DNA from: Myxococcales bacterium
Lineage (GTDB): Bacteria > Myxococcota_A > UBA9160 > SMWR01
Length of the DNA: 15,956 bases
Assembly: GCA_022572485.1 (NCBI GenBank)
Contig: JACZVU010000047.1
Coordinates: 1 to 15,956 of the forward strand
Reading direction: 5' to 3'
Shown in pieces: positions 1-10,319 of the stretch. The notes under the pieces are model-generated. The model worked only from the letters and a program-made list of their open reading frames with translations, did not search any database and was not told the origin of the DNA. Numbering within the stretch: the first letter of the stretch is position 1; the number at the start of each line of letters is the position of its first letter. Made by a program: the position numbers and the translations under genes.

Positions 1-1
1 G

Positions 2-88
2 GATGTCGTCGTCCACCGAGACCTCGCCGCACGTCCTCGCGTCGTATCGGCGCGTGAGCCACGACTCCCCGCGAGTGAGATCGGCTGA
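2..88 (+). CDS. prmC: C-terminal end of probable PrmC, release-factor glutamine methyltransferase (5' partial)
   Basis: An open frame enters from the left edge (frame starting at base 2) and ends at TGA 86-88, 28 residues in all. The segment around residues 4-17 (VHRDLAARPRVVSA) resembles the C-terminal strand of PrmC/HemK, where a 'v.rDlaGr.Rvv' pattern is usual. PrmC methylates the glutamine of the GGQ motif in class 1 release factors. Its stop codon overlaps the murA start by one base (TGATG), which implies translational coupling. prmC just before murA is, to my knowledge, a common order in deltaproteobacteria-like genomes. The catalytic NPPY motif would lie outside the window, so the identification rests on this short tail and the context. 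Confidence 0.6.
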   Translation, partial: DVVVHRDLAARPRVVSAREPRLPASEIG

Positions 89-1344
89 TGGATCGCATCC
101 TGATTCGCGGCGGCGCCCGACTCAGCGGAGAGGTTCGGGCTTCGGGTTCGAAGAACTCGACCCTTGCGCTGATGGCTGCGGCGTTGTTGGCCGACGGCGA
201 GGTGGTCCTCCACAATGTTCCACGGTTGCGCGATATCGAGACGATGTTGGAGATCTTGCGCGCTCTCGGGGCCTCCGCGGATTGGGAGAGCGACGATCAG
301 AGCCTTCGGATCGACCCGACGACACTCAGCCAACAGGAAGCCCCCTACGATCTGGTCCGCAAGATGCGTGCTTCGTTCATGGTCTTGGGGCCCCTGCTGG
401 CGCGATTTGGCAGCGCTCGGGTTTCCGAGCCAGGTGGCTGCGCGATTGGCGTGCGGCCCGTCGATCAGCACCTCAAGGGGTTGGCGGCGCTCGGCGCGAA
501 GATACGACTCGACCACGGCTACGTGGAGGCCACGACCGCCGAACTCCGCGGTGGGCGAGTGTCTTTCGACATAACGACGGTCAACGGAACCCAGAACGTC
601 ATGATGGCAGCAACCCTCGCGCGCGGGGAGACCACCATCGAAAACGCTGCCCGAGAACCCGAGGTGGTAGAACTCGCGGCGGTGCTCAGCGCCATGGGCG
701 CTGAAATTTGCGGAGCGGGCAGTGATCGCGTGGTCGTGCGCGGGGTCGCGTCCCTGAGCGGTACCGAGCACTCGATTGCTGGCGACCGCATCGAAGCCGG
801 CACCCTGCTCGCCGCCGGGCTCATCACGGGCGGTGACGTCCGGGTAACGGGTGTCGAGCCTGCATTTCTGGAATCCACCCTCGAAAAATTCCGTGAAGCC
901 GGAGCCGAAATCGAAGTCGAAGCCGGGGCCGTGCGGGCCCGGATGCCGGGCCCCGTGCAGCCGCTGCGGGCCGTTACCGCGCCGTTTCCGGGCTTTCCGA
1001 CCGACATGCAGGCCCAGCTGATGGCCATTTTGACGGTGGCCGAGGGTTCGAGTGTCGTGGTCGAGCGGGTTTTCGAAAATCGCTTCATGCACGTTCCCGA
1101 ACTCCAGAGGCTGGGGGCGAATATCGCCCTTTCCGGTCGCTCCGCCCATATTTGCGGCGTTCCACAGCTGATGGGGGCGCAGGTGATGGCCACGGATCTA
1201 CGGGCTTCGGCGGGGTTAATTGTCGCTGCGCTCGCCGCAGAGGGTGACACGGTGGTGAATCGCGTCTATCACATTGACCGGGGTTACGAGCGCATCGAAG
1301 CGAAGCTCGGCGCTCTCGGAGCCGAAATCAAGCGGGAGAATTAA
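88..1344 (+). CDS. murA: UDP-N-acetylglucosamine 1-carboxyvinyltransferase MurA
   Basis: MurA transfers enolpyruvate from phosphoenolpyruvate to UDP-GlcNAc, the first committed step of peptidoglycan synthesis in the cytoplasm. The protein is 418 residues, against 419 in E. coli. Seen directly: K22-N23 in the N-terminal ASGSKN segment at the E. coli positions, the RKMRAS segment near 91-96, the catalytic loop EPGGCAIGVRPVDQH with Cys118 (equivalent to E. coli Cys115, the fosfomycin target), the FPTDMQAQ motif carrying the catalytic Asp near residue 308, and HIDRGYERIEAKL near the C-terminus. Because Cys rather than Asp is in the loop, the enzyme is predicted to be fosfomycin-sensitive. The ATG at 88 overlaps the upstream stop, and hisD begins 2 bases after the TAA. 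There is no sign of damage. Confidence 0.97.
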   Translation: MDRILIRGGARLSGEVRASGSKNSTLALMAAALLADGEVVLHNVPRLRDIETMLEILRALGASADWESDDQSLRIDPTTLSQQEAPYDLVRKMRASFMVLGPLLARFGSARVSEPGGCAIGVRPVDQHLKGLAALGAKIRLDHGYVEATTAELRGGRVSFDITTVNGTQNVMMAATLARGETTIENAAREPEVVELAAVLSAMGAEICGAGSDRVVVRGVASLSGTEHSIAGDRIEAGTLLAAGLITGGDVRVTGVEPAFLESTLEKFREAGAEIEVEAGAVRARMPGPVQPLRAVTAPFPGFPTDMQAQLMAILTVAEGSSVVVERVFENRFMHVPELQRLGANIALSGRSAHICGVPQLMGAQVMATDLRASAGLIVAALAAEGDTVVNRVYHIDRGYERIEAKLGALGAEIKREN

Positions 1345-1346
1345 GC

Positions 1347-2732
1347 ATGGCGAGTCGTTCCAAAACCAAGGGAATCGTTCCGGCCCTGCGTACGGACAGC
1401 CCGGATTTTGAAGAGGCTTTCGCGCGCTTGGTCGATCGCCGCCACACCGGCGCCGCCGACGTCGAAAAGGCGGTCCGCAAGATCATCGATCGAGTCCGGA
1501 AAGGCGGCGACAGCGAACTGCTCGCTCTGGTGCGGAAATTCGACCAGACGAAGATCGCGAACGCCAAGCAGCTCGAAGTCAGCAACGAGGAGTTGGAGGA
1601 AGCCGGCGAAGTGATCGACGCAGCCGATCGCGCTGCGTTGGGCAAGTCTGCGATGCGAGTGAGAGAATTTCACCGCAAACGCATCCCCTCCAGTTGGGAA
1701 GTTCGAGAAGAAGGTGGGGGCACTTTCGGACACCGCGTGCGACCGCTCGAGCGGGTGGGCATCTACGTGCCCGGAGGCCAGGCCATCTATCCATCGAGTG
1801 TGATCATGAACGCCATTCCGGCGTCGGTTGTCGAGGTGCCCGAGATCATCATGGCGACGCCCGCGCAGCCCGATGGCTCGCTGCGGCCCGAGGTGTTGAT
1901 GGCTGCCAGGGTTGCAGGCGTTCATCGCATCTTCAAGATGGGAGGCGCCCAGGCGATTGCTGCGATGGCCTATGGGACCGAGACGGTTCCGCGTGTCGAT
2001 AAGATCGTGGGTCCCGGAAATGTGTATGTGGCGACCGCGAAGCGACTGGTATTCGGAGACGTCGCGATTGAAAGCGAGGCCGGGCCCTCGGAGGTATTGA
2101 TCGTCGCGGATCGCAGTGCCACGCCTGCCTGGCTGGCGGCGGATATGATCTCCCAGGCAGAGCATGACGAACTTGCGAGTGCATTGTTGATAACGACTGT
2201 GAGCTCGCTGGCCGCTCGTGTCCAAGATCAGATTACGAAGCAGCTCAAGACACTCGATCGCTCCACTGTGGCCAAGCAATCGCTTTCGAAGCGCGGCGCG
2301 ATCATCGTGGCGAAGAAGATGGACGAGTGCATCGAACTTTCGAACCGCTACGCGCCGGAACACTTGGTGATTTCCGTCGATGCCCCAGAGGAGATTTCGA
2401 AGCAGGTTACGAACGCAGGTGCGATATTCCTGGGCCACTACACGCCAGTCGCGGTTGGCGACTACATCGCCGGACCCAACCACGTGCTGCCGACGGGTGG
2501 AACCGCGCGATTCTTCTCGCCGCTGGGTGTCGATGACTTTCTCAAGCGCACGAGCGTCACGCGGTTCGAGCCGTCAAAGCTTCGAGAACTCGGTGCGGAC
2601 GTGGTTCGACTGGCAGCGATGGAGGGTTTGACGGGACACGGAATTTCCATCGACCTACGACTACAGAAGATCCGGCGTGTACGGCGTGAACGTGAAGCGG
2701 CGCGAGACGCCGATGCAGAGGTTGAAGTATGA
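1347..2732 (+). CDS. hisD: Histidinol dehydrogenase HisD
   Basis: HisD carries out the last two steps of histidine synthesis, oxidising L-histidinol to L-histidine with two NAD+. The 461-residue protein carries all family signatures: GPGNVYVATAKRLVFG near 222-237, AGPSEV near 245, zinc ligands Gln270 and His273 (SQAEHDEL), catalytic Glu338-His339 in NRYAPEHL, Asp372 in GDYIAGPNH, and His431 in GLTGHGISI. A GGGAG ribosome-binding site lies about 8 bases before the ATG. It is somewhat longer than the E. coli enzyme (434 residues). Some of the excess is a highly charged C-terminal tail from about 441 (RRVRREREAARDADAEVEV), which is beyond the catalytic fold. It overlaps hisB by 4 bases (ATGA). 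hisG, often found before hisD, is absent from this junction. Confidence 0.97.
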   Translation: MASRSKTKGIVPALRTDSPDFEEAFARLVDRRHTGAADVEKAVRKIIDRVRKGGDSELLALVRKFDQTKIANAKQLEVSNEELEEAGEVIDAADRAALGKSAMRVREFHRKRIPSSWEVREEGGGTFGHRVRPLERVGIYVPGGQAIYPSSVIMNAIPASVVEVPEIIMATPAQPDGSLRPEVLMAARVAGVHRIFKMGGAQAIAAMAYGTETVPRVDKIVGPGNVYVATAKRLVFGDVAIESEAGPSEVLIVADRSATPAWLAADMISQAEHDELASALLITTVSSLAARVQDQITKQLKTLDRSTVAKQSLSKRGAIIVAKKMDECIELSNRYAPEHLVISVDAPEEISKQVTNAGAIFLGHYTPVAVGDYIAGPNHVLPTGGTARFFSPLGVDDFLKRTSVTRFEPSKLRELGADVVRLAAMEGLTGHGISIDLRLQKIRRVRREREAARDADAEVEV

Positions 2733-3328
2733 GTGAAACGGAGCGGCGCTCGGCATCTGTCGAGCGGAAGACCAAGGAAACTGAAATCAACGTCCAGCTC
2801 GTCATCGATGGATCCGGCGAATACGAGATCAGTACCGGAATTGCGTTCTTCGATCATATGCTCCAATCCTTCACCCGACACGGTGCATTCGATCTGCGCA
2901 TCGCCGCCAAGGGTGATCTCGAAGTCGATACCCACCACACCATCGAGGATGTCGGAATTACGCTCGGGCAGGCGTTTCGCGAAGCGCTCGGCTCGGCGGC
3001 GGGAATCCGACGCTACGGATCGATCGCGCTTCCGATGGCGGAGTCGAAGGTCGAAGTCGCGCTGGATATCTCGAATCGACCCTACCTGATCTACCGAGTA
3101 GATCTGGCGAATGATCGCATTGGCAGCTTTGACGCGTCTCTGACGGAGGACTTTCTCTACGCCTTCTCACAGAACGCGGGAATCGATCTGCACGTGGCGC
3201 TCGTGTACGGGAAGAACCCCCACCACGTGGTGGAAGCCATCTTCAAAGGGCTTGCGCGGGCTCTGCGAATGGCGGTGGAATTCGACCCACGCATGAAGGG
3301 TTTGCCGACCGTGAAGGGTGCGCTGTAG
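2729..3328 (+). CDS. hisB: Imidazoleglycerol-phosphate dehydratase HisB (monofunctional)
   Basis: HisB dehydrates imidazole glycerol phosphate to imidazole acetol phosphate, a Mn2+-dependent step of histidine synthesis. The protein has 199 residues, the size of the monofunctional enzyme; the N-terminal histidinol-phosphatase domain of the enterobacterial bifunctional form is missing. Metal-binding signatures are present: FFDHMLQSFTRHG (His43), DTHHTIED (His69, His70, Glu73) and NPHHVVEA (His165, His166, Glu169). The segment usually written PMDEA reads PMAES here (102-106), so the Asp is replaced while the Glu is kept. The ATG overlaps the hisD stop (ATGA), and hisH starts 9 bases downstream. 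Confidence 0.97.
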   Translation: MSETERRSASVERKTKETEINVQLVIDGSGEYEISTGIAFFDHMLQSFTRHGAFDLRIAAKGDLEVDTHHTIEDVGITLGQAFREALGSAAGIRRYGSIALPMAESKVEVALDISNRPYLIYRVDLANDRIGSFDASLTEDFLYAFSQNAGIDLHVALVYGKNPHHVVEAIFKGLARALRMAVEFDPRMKGLPTVKGAL

Positions 3329-3337
3329 TTCACCGCG

Positions 3338-3982
3338 ATGAGCGTGCCCCCCCGAATCGCAGTCGTCGACTTCGGCGCAGGTAACCTACGCAGTGTTGCG
3401 AAGGCGTTGGAGCGGTCTGGCCTGATTCCGGACATCACCGCAGACTCAGCGGTCGTGCGCCACGCCGATGGCGTCGTGCTTCCGGGTGTCGGCGCCTTCG
3501 CGGATGCGGTGGCGAGCCTGAGTGCAACCGGATTGGACGATGCGATTCGCGATCGGCTTGCGGCCCGGCGCCCCTACCTCGGACTCTGCTTGGGCCTCCA
3601 AGTGCTCTTCGATGAGGGCGACGAACACGGCGTAACATCCGGCCTTGGGATCCTTCCGGGCCGGATCGAGCGCTTTCCTGATCGAACGCCGGATGGGAAG
3701 CCGCTGCGGGTGCCGCATATCGGCTGGAACACCGTAAAGTTCAGTGGGGATCACCCGATGCTTGAGAAACTGCCCGACGAAGATTGCTTCTACTTTGTGC
3801 ACTCCTATCGTGCGATTCCGGATCGCACGTCTGATGTCGTTGGCAGGGTCGATTACGGCGAAGAGTTTGCTGCCGCGGTCGCTCGAGAGGGAATGTTCGC
3901 CGTGCAATTTCACCCGGAAAAGAGCCAGTTCGCTGGTCGCCGGTTGTTGGACGCTTTCGCGTTCTGGGTTTCAGAATGTTGA
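3338..3982 (+). CDS. hisH: Imidazole glycerol phosphate synthase, glutaminase subunit HisH
   Basis: HisH is the class I glutamine amidotransferase that releases ammonia from glutamine and channels it to HisF. Over 214 residues it shows the N-terminal strand IAVVDFGAGNLRSV, the LPGVGAF oxyanion-region motif, the nucleophile Cys84 in LGLCLGLQ, the VPHIGWN segment near 125-131 and the catalytic His192 and Glu194 in QFHPEKSQ. The full triad predicts an active glutaminase. Its partner HisF lies two genes downstream (5373-6164), separated by the lipoprotein gene and hisA. The last 7 bases overlap the lipoprotein gene. I see no strong Shine-Dalgarno right before the ATG, so translation is probably coupled to hisB. 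Confidence 0.96.
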   Translation: MSVPPRIAVVDFGAGNLRSVAKALERSGLIPDITADSAVVRHADGVVLPGVGAFADAVASLSATGLDDAIRDRLAARRPYLGLCLGLQVLFDEGDEHGVTSGLGILPGRIERFPDRTPDGKPLRVPHIGWNTVKFSGDHPMLEKLPDEDCFYFVHSYRAIPDRTSDVVGRVDYGEEFAAAVAREGMFAVQFHPEKSQFAGRRLLDAFAFWVSEC

Positions 3983-4626
3983 CCAGCGATCGCTGGATCA
4001 TCACTGCGGCTGCCATGCTCGTGCTGGTGGGTTGCGCGATAGTCCGCCCTGCGCCGGTCGTGCAAAATCAGACCTACCGGATTCCGCCGGGTACCTTGAA
4101 GAAAGTGGCCGTGGTGCCCTTCAGCTACAAGGATACCTTGCCCAAGTATTCGGGAAAGAGCGGTGTCACCCCGGATGCTGCCGCTGCATTGCTGGCTCGA
4201 TTCATCACCGAAGCAATGGTCAAACGCGGCATCCAGGTGATCCCGCCGAGCGATCTTGCGATTGCGTTCAACGCGCAGGGCTTGAAGTCGGCGGACCTCA
4301 ACCCGAGAACCGCCGCCGAGTTGGCCGCCCGCGAGTTCGGGGCGACTGCGATCATGATGGGTCAGGTCTCGCGCTACCGAGAGCGTGGCGGTGAGAAGTA
4401 CGGTTCAATGTCCGCAGCGAGCGTGGCTTTCAGCGTGACGGTCTACACCGCGCCCGCCATGCAACGCGTATGGTCTTCGCAATTCGACGAAACCCAACGC
4501 CCGCTCTTCGAGAACATCGTCAACGCCCGGCGCTACCCCGGTGGCGGGACGCGATGGCTGACCGCCGCCGAACTGGCGCAATGGGGGGCAGCGTCCGCGG
4601 TCGATACGCTGCCCTTCCGGTACTGA
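3976..4626 (+). CDS. Putative lipoprotein with CsgG/LpoB-like (GNA1162-like) appearance, embedded in the his operon
   Basis: The 216-residue product begins with a basic-poor but hydrophobic signal peptide and a lipobox LVGC at 17-20, predicting cleavage before Cys20 and lipid anchoring in the cell envelope. After the signal, LKKVAVVPF starts an alternating strand/helix region. This continues through a helix near 70-85 (LLARFITEAMVKRG), IQVIPPSDL, and FGATAIMMGQVSRYRERGG, and ends with a conserved-looking WSSQFDETQRPLFENI segment. This layout resembles the N-terminal fold of CsgG, LpoB and GNA1162-type lipoproteins, but I cannot name the family with certainty. It overlaps hisH by 7 bases and ends 12 bases before hisA, so it must be co-expressed with histidine genes. 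A direct role in histidine synthesis is unlikely for an envelope protein. Confidence 0.8.
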   Translation: MLTSDRWIITAAAMLVLVGCAIVRPAPVVQNQTYRIPPGTLKKVAVVPFSYKDTLPKYSGKSGVTPDAAAALLARFITEAMVKRGIQVIPPSDLAIAFNAQGLKSADLNPRTAAELAAREFGATAIMMGQVSRYRERGGEKYGSMSAASVAFSVTVYTAPAMQRVWSSQFDETQRPLFENIVNARRYPGGGTRWLTAAELAQWGAASAVDTLPFRY

Positions 4627-4638
4627 GCGAGGCGCCTG

Positions 4639-5382
4639 GTGGTGACGGATTTCGAGTTCATACCCGCGATCGATGTCCTCGGCGGGCGCTGTGTACAACT
4701 CGCCCAGGGAAAATACGATCGCGTCACCGTCTTTGACGACGATCCGGTGGCTGTGGCGGCGCGCTTTACCGCGCATCCGATCCGACGTTTACACGTCGTC
4801 GATCTCGACGGCGCCAAGGACGGCCGCCGTCGCAATGCCGAAGTGATTCAGCGGATCGTCGAGCAGGCGGGTTCCGTACCCGTGGAATTGGGTGGCGGTT
4901 TACGGACGATCGCGGCGATCGATGAAGCGTTGAGTAGCGGTGTCGACCGAGCCATCCTCGGCACGGTCGCACTGCGCGATCCCGAATTGGTCGGCGAGGC
5001 TTCGCGCCGATTCCCAGGACAGATCGCGGTCGGAATCGACGCGAAGGCCGGCCGGGTCGCGGTGGAAGGTTGGCTCGACGAAAGCGAGACGACCGCGATC
5101 GAAGTGGCCCGCCGTTTCGAAGACGCTGGAGTCGCGGCGATCATCTACACGGACATCACTCGCGACGGGATGCTCGGTGGCCCCAATCTCGAAGAGACCG
5201 CGGCGTTGGCGCGTGCGGTCGCGCTGCCCGTGATCGCTTCCGGAGGCATGAGTTCGGAGCAGGACGTGAGACGCACCGCGTCCTACTCGGATGGGATCAT
5301 CTCGGGTGCGATCGTCGGAACGGCCCTCTATACCGGTGCCATCGATATCGGCCGGGTTCTGGAGAAACTCTCGTGCTCCTGA
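4639..5382 (+). CDS. hisA: ProFAR isomerase HisA, (beta/alpha)8 barrel
   Basis: HisA isomerises ProFAR to PRFAR by an Amadori rearrangement and supplies the substrate of HisF. The 247-residue half-barrel duplication is intact: catalytic base Asp12 in [14 protein letters not shown], the general acid Asp172 in [14 protein letters not shown], and phosphate-binding loops GGGLRT (85-90), ASGGMS (200-205) and [11 protein letters not shown] near 223-233. The start is GTG. Two GTG codons lie in tandem at 4639 and 4642, and the GAGG at 4629-4632 is 6 or 9 bases away respectively, so either could be used. It overlaps hisF by 10 bases. Confidence 0.96.
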   Translation: MVTDFEFIPAIDVLGGRCVQLAQGKYDRVTVFDDDPVAVAARFTAHPIRRLHVVDLDGAKDGRRRNAEVIQRIVEQAGSVPVELGGGLRTIAAIDEALSSGVDRAILGTVALRDPELVGEASRRFPGQIAVGIDAKAGRVAVEGWLDESETTAIEVARRFEDAGVAAIIYTDITRDGMLGGPNLEETAALARAVALPVIASGGMSSEQDVRRTASYSDGIISGAIVGTALYTGAIDIGRVLEKLSCS

Positions 5383-6164
5383 AGCGGATCATCCCCTGCC
5401 TGGATGTCGACAAGGGCCGCGTCGTGAAGGGTGTGAGGTACGTCGACCACGTCGACGCCGGAGATCCCGTCGAGGTCGCGCAGATGTACGACGACCAGGA
5501 GGCCGACGAGATCACATTTCTCGATATCACCGCCAGCCATGAAGGCCGTGGAATCTTGCTCGACGTCGTAACCCGGACCGCCGAGACGGTCTTCATGCCG
5601 TTGACGGTGGGAGGCGGCGTGCGATCGCTCGACGATATTCGCGACCTGTTGAATGCCGGGGCCGACAAGGTTTCGATCATGACGGCTGCCGTCGAGAATC
5701 CGGATCTCGTTGGAGAAGCTGCCGTGAAGATCGGCAGTGCGAATCTGGTGGTTGCCATCGATGCCCGAGCTCGACCGAGCGGAGACGGCTGGGAAGTCTG
5801 TACGCACGGTGGGCGGCGCCCGACCGGAATCGACGCGGTCGAATGGGCAACGCGTATGGCGAAAATGGGCGCCGGAGAGATTTTGCTGACGAGTATGGAC
5901 CGCGACGGAACCAAGAGCGGGTACGCGCTCGAGTTGTTGCGAGCGGTCGCCGACGCCGTCGGCATTCCGGTCATCGCCTCTGGCGGTGGCGGCAGCGCCG
6001 ACGATCTCGCTAGCGCCCTCGACGATGGCCCCGCGGGGGGGCACTGCCAAGCGGCTCTGGCGGCTTCGATCTTCCATTTTCATGAAACCACCGTGCCAGA
6101 CGTCAAGTGTCGGCTGCTCGAACTTGGGATTCCGGTTCGACGGCCATCGTCGGCTGCTGGTTGA
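5373..6164 (+). CDS. hisF: Imidazole glycerol phosphate synthase, cyclase subunit HisF
   Basis: HisF uses ammonia from HisH to convert PRFAR into imidazole glycerol phosphate and AICAR. I place the start at GTG 5373 ([12 protein letters not shown]), with GGAG at 5361-5364 eight bases upstream; the same frame is open further upstream but that part lies within hisA. Catalytic Asp11 ([12 protein letters not shown]) and Asp130 (VAIDARARP) are in the canonical positions. TSMDRDGT (173-180) and the phosphate loop ASGGGGS are also present. At 263 residues it is slightly long. Residues 217-226 ([10 protein letters not shown]) replace the usual short G-A-D turn before [10 protein letters not shown] and look like an insertion of about 4 residues, encoded next to a run of seven G. 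An RRPSSAAG tail follows. It is the last gene of the his cluster here. Confidence 0.95.
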   Translation: MLLKRIIPCLDVDKGRVVKGVRYVDHVDAGDPVEVAQMYDDQEADEITFLDITASHEGRGILLDVVTRTAETVFMPLTVGGGVRSLDDIRDLLNAGADKVSIMTAAVENPDLVGEAAVKIGSANLVVAIDARARPSGDGWEVCTHGGRRPTGIDAVEWATRMAKMGAGEILLTSMDRDGTKSGYALELLRAVADAVGIPVIASGGGGSADDLASALDDGPAGGHCQAALAASIFHFHETTVPDVKCRLLELGIPVRRPSSAAG

Positions 6165-6170
6165 TGGGGG

Positions 6171-6197
6171 GTGGGGGGTACGCTAATTTCCCCTCAC
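6171..6197 (+). terminator. Possible hairpin ending the his operon
   Basis: Seven bases after the hisF stop, GTGGGGGG (6171-6178) can pair with CCCCTCAC (6190-6197) as an 8-bp stem containing one G-T pair, with an 11-base loop. No T-run follows, so this is not a typical intrinsic terminator. It may mark the operon end, stabilise the 3' end, or be incidental. Confidence 0.25.
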
Positions 6198-6210
6198 GCC
6201 AGGAAGAGTC

Positions 6211-6238
6211 GAAACTAGCTGAGTTTCCAAGGGTTTTT
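6211..6238 (+). terminator. Weak second hairpin with T-run in the hisF-rpsU gap
   Basis: GAAACT (6211-6216) and AGTTTC (6222-6227) form a perfect 6-bp stem with a 5-base loop. TTTTT follows at 6234-6238, separated from the stem by six bases. The spacer makes this a poor intrinsic terminator. Together with the preceding hairpin it is the best candidate for separating the his and rpsU transcripts. I could not identify a convincing promoter for rpsU in the rest of the 192-base gap. Confidence 0.25.
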
Positions 6239-6356
6239 GCCGGCTGATGGGTGTTGTTGTGGCTCCTATTTTCGACACGGAATCCAACCGAATGTCACTC
6301 ACTGAAGAGTCGCGGCCGCGTTGCGGCGCCTGTGTACCGGGAGAACAGAATTACCC

Positions 6357-6554
6357 ATGCCCGTGATCAAGGTCCGGGATAACGAGCCTTTCGAAGTCGC
6401 TATGAAGCGCTTTAAGAAGCAATGTGAAAAGGCAGGGATCCTGAGCGAGTTGAAGCGACGCGAGTACTACGACAAACCGAGTGTCCGCAAGAAGAAGAAG
6501 GCAGCGGCCGCTCGAAAACGCGCGCTCAAGAAGATGAGACGCATATCGAACTGA
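6357..6554 (+). CDS. rpsU: Small ribosomal subunit protein bS21
   Basis: bS21 binds the 30S subunit near the anti-Shine-Dalgarno end of 16S rRNA and helps initiation. The product is 65 residues, the normal length, beginning [19 protein letters not shown]. It has the [10 protein letters not shown] turn, the REYYDKPS segment and the very basic tail ([16 protein letters not shown]) typical of the family. The frame is open further upstream to 6321, but the conserved N-terminus fixes the ATG at 6357. GGGAG at 6339-6343 is 13 bases away, rather far for a Shine-Dalgarno. It is the first gene of the rpsU-dnaG-rpoD macromolecular synthesis arrangement; the gatB/YqeY-like gene often found between rpsU and dnaG is not present. 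Confidence 0.96.
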   Translation: MPVIKVRDNEPFEVAMKRFKKQCEKAGILSELKRREYYDKPSVRKKKKAAAARKRALKKMRRISN

Positions 6555-6569
6555 GGCGAGGCGTATTTT

Positions 6570-8330
6570 TTGGGTCGGATCGCTGACGAGATCATTCAGG
6601 AAATCCGCAACCGTGTCGACATGGTCGAACTCATCGGTCGCCATCTAACGCTGAAGAAGTCCGGGCGCAACCACGTTGGACTCTGTCCTTTCCACGGCGA
6701 GAAGACTCCGTCGTTCAACGTCAACTCCGATCGACAGAGCTATTACTGCTTCGGGTGCAACCAGGGCGGCAACGCCTTCACGTTCTTGATGCACGTCGAG
6801 AATCTGACCTTTCCGGAAGCCGTGCGGACGCTTGCGCGGGAGTGTGGGGTCGAAGTTCCCGAATCGAGCGGGGGCGGGCGGAGCAATACCGAAATCCTCT
6901 ATCGGGCGAACGAAATCGCCCAAGCCCGATATCGCAAAGCGCTCCTGGTTCCAGGCAATCCGGCGCTCGCCTATCTGGAAGCGCGCGGCCTCAGCGCGGA
7001 CACCGTCGAGAAGTTTCAGTTGGGCTATGCGCCCGATTCTTGGGATGCCGTCGCCAATGCGCTGCGGGACGAGGGCATCTCGCCCGAAATCGGTGCGCAG
7101 GTCGGCCTTCTCGCAGAGCGACAATCTGGCGGCCACTACGACCGCTTGCGAGATCGCGTCACCTTCACGATTCGCGATGTGCGCGGTCGAGTGATCGGCT
7201 TTGGTGGGCGCGCGATTTCGCCAGAACAGGAACCCAAATACCTCAATACTCCCGAGAGCCCGATCTTTCACAAACGCGCGGCGTTCTACGGATACCCCGA
7301 TGCTCTCGGGCCGATTCGCAGCGCCGCGCGTGCTGTGGTCGTTGAGGGTTACTTCGACCGGATCGCGTTGGATCTCGCGGGCGTGAGCAGCGCAGTCGCG
7401 ACCTGCGGCACTGCACTCACGCCCGATCACGTCCGGGACCTTCGCCGCCGCACCGGCGAAGTGGTGCTGCTCTTTGACGGCGACGAGGCCGGACAACGCG
7501 CTCTCGAAAAGGCGCTGCAGTTGTTGCTTCCAGAGGGTCTACGCGTGCGGGCCGCCGTACTCCCGGCCGGTGACGATCCCGACAGCTTCTTGGTTCGAGA
7601 AGGGGCGGAGGCGCTCAAAGCCCTGGTGGATTCGGCCCCGCCCGCAATCGAAACCGTGATTGCGCGCGTTGCAGCGGGCGGGCACGACACGGTCTGGAAG
7701 ACCGCCGATGCCGTGGCTGAAGTCGTGCCGCTGCTGGCATTGATTCCGGGAGTGGTGGAGCGGAGTGAGCACGCGACGCAGCTCGCTCTGGCTGTCGGAA
7801 CGCAACCGAGACACGTTGAAGCGGCAGTCTCTGCCCACCGTCGCGGCGAAGACCCGCGCGACGCCGTTTTGGCGCGGCCGCGCAAGAGCGGCCCGGAAGA
7901 TCGCATTGCTGCTCAGCTCGTGCGCAGCCTGATTGAGTATCCGGCGCTCATCGAGCGCGTATCGGCCGACGAACTCTTGATTTTGCTGCCGGCGGGCCCT
8001 GCAGCGGAGATCGTTCAGGCGCTCGTGTCGGAGCCTCTTGCGGAGAAACTGGATGTAGAATCTCTCTGCGAGCATCTCGGAGACGACGCGAAAAAACTTT
8101 TGCGGGAGACCGCAACGGACAATACGGAACTCGATGTCGACACGGCGACGCGTATTCTAGACGATACGATTCAATGGCTGCGAAAGAAGCTGCGCAACGA
8201 AGAAAGTCGAGCTCTCACACAGCAACTACGCGACGAAGGTGAAGATTGGCGAGCCGTCCTGGAGGCCAAACAGCGTCTTCAAGGACAGTCCGTGCGTCAG
8301 GAGCATCGTAGAACAGGTATGACGACGTGA
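6570..8330 (+). CDS. dnaG: DNA primase DnaG
   Basis: DnaG synthesises the RNA primers for replication and is recruited by the DnaB helicase. The 586-residue protein has the N-terminal CHC2 zinc ribbon (Cys39, His42, Cys60, Cys63 in [11 protein letters not shown] and [10 protein letters not shown]) and the RNA polymerase domain with [12 protein letters not shown]. The TOPRIM core has Glu259 in VEGYFD (258-263) and the metal-binding DGDEAG at 303-308. The C-terminal third (from about 440) is divergent, as expected for the DnaB-binding domain. The start is a rare TTG at 6570, chosen because [12 protein letters not shown] matches the family N-terminus and GAGG at 6558-6561 is 8 bases upstream. 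Initiation at TTG may keep primase levels low within the operon. It lies 15 bases after rpsU. Confidence 0.95.
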   Translation: MGRIADEIIQEIRNRVDMVELIGRHLTLKKSGRNHVGLCPFHGEKTPSFNVNSDRQSYYCFGCNQGGNAFTFLMHVENLTFPEAVRTLARECGVEVPESSGGGRSNTEILYRANEIAQARYRKALLVPGNPALAYLEARGLSADTVEKFQLGYAPDSWDAVANALRDEGISPEIGAQVGLLAERQSGGHYDRLRDRVTFTIRDVRGRVIGFGGRAISPEQEPKYLNTPESPIFHKRAAFYGYPDALGPIRSAARAVVVEGYFDRIALDLAGVSSAVATCGTALTPDHVRDLRRRTGEVVLLFDGDEAGQRALEKALQLLLPEGLRVRAAVLPAGDDPDSFLVREGAEALKALVDSAPPAIETVIARVAAGGHDTVWKTADAVAEVVPLLALIPGVVERSEHATQLALAVGTQPRHVEAAVSAHRRGEDPRDAVLARPRKSGPEDRIAAQLVRSLIEYPALIERVSADELLILLPAGPAAEIVQALVSEPLAEKLDVESLCEHLGDDAKKLLRETATDNTELDVDTATRILDDTIQWLRKKLRNEESRALTQQLRDEGEDWRAVLEAKQRLQGQSVRQEHRRTGMTT

Positions 8331-8391
8331 AGTTCAACGTGAAACAGTAGGCTGGAGATCATCTAAAGAGACCGATAAGGAGCCCTCCCCC

Positions 8392-10281
<1,890 letters not shown>

Positions 10282-10319
10282 AGCCGATTCACCGAAGACT
10301 CAGCGCGGTGGTCTGTAGC

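Noticed and set aside
519..1250. Long open frame on the - strand inside murA, and similar ones inside hisD, dnaG and rpoD
   Set aside because: These are shadow frames of GC-rich coding sequence. Their translations have low-complexity Arg/Pro/Ser composition and no recognisable domain, while the + strand genes are certain.
5070..5372. Extending HisF upstream in its open frame
   Set aside because: This part overlaps hisA in another frame. The HisF family N-terminus ([13 protein letters not shown]) begins at GTG 5373 with a GGAG upstream.
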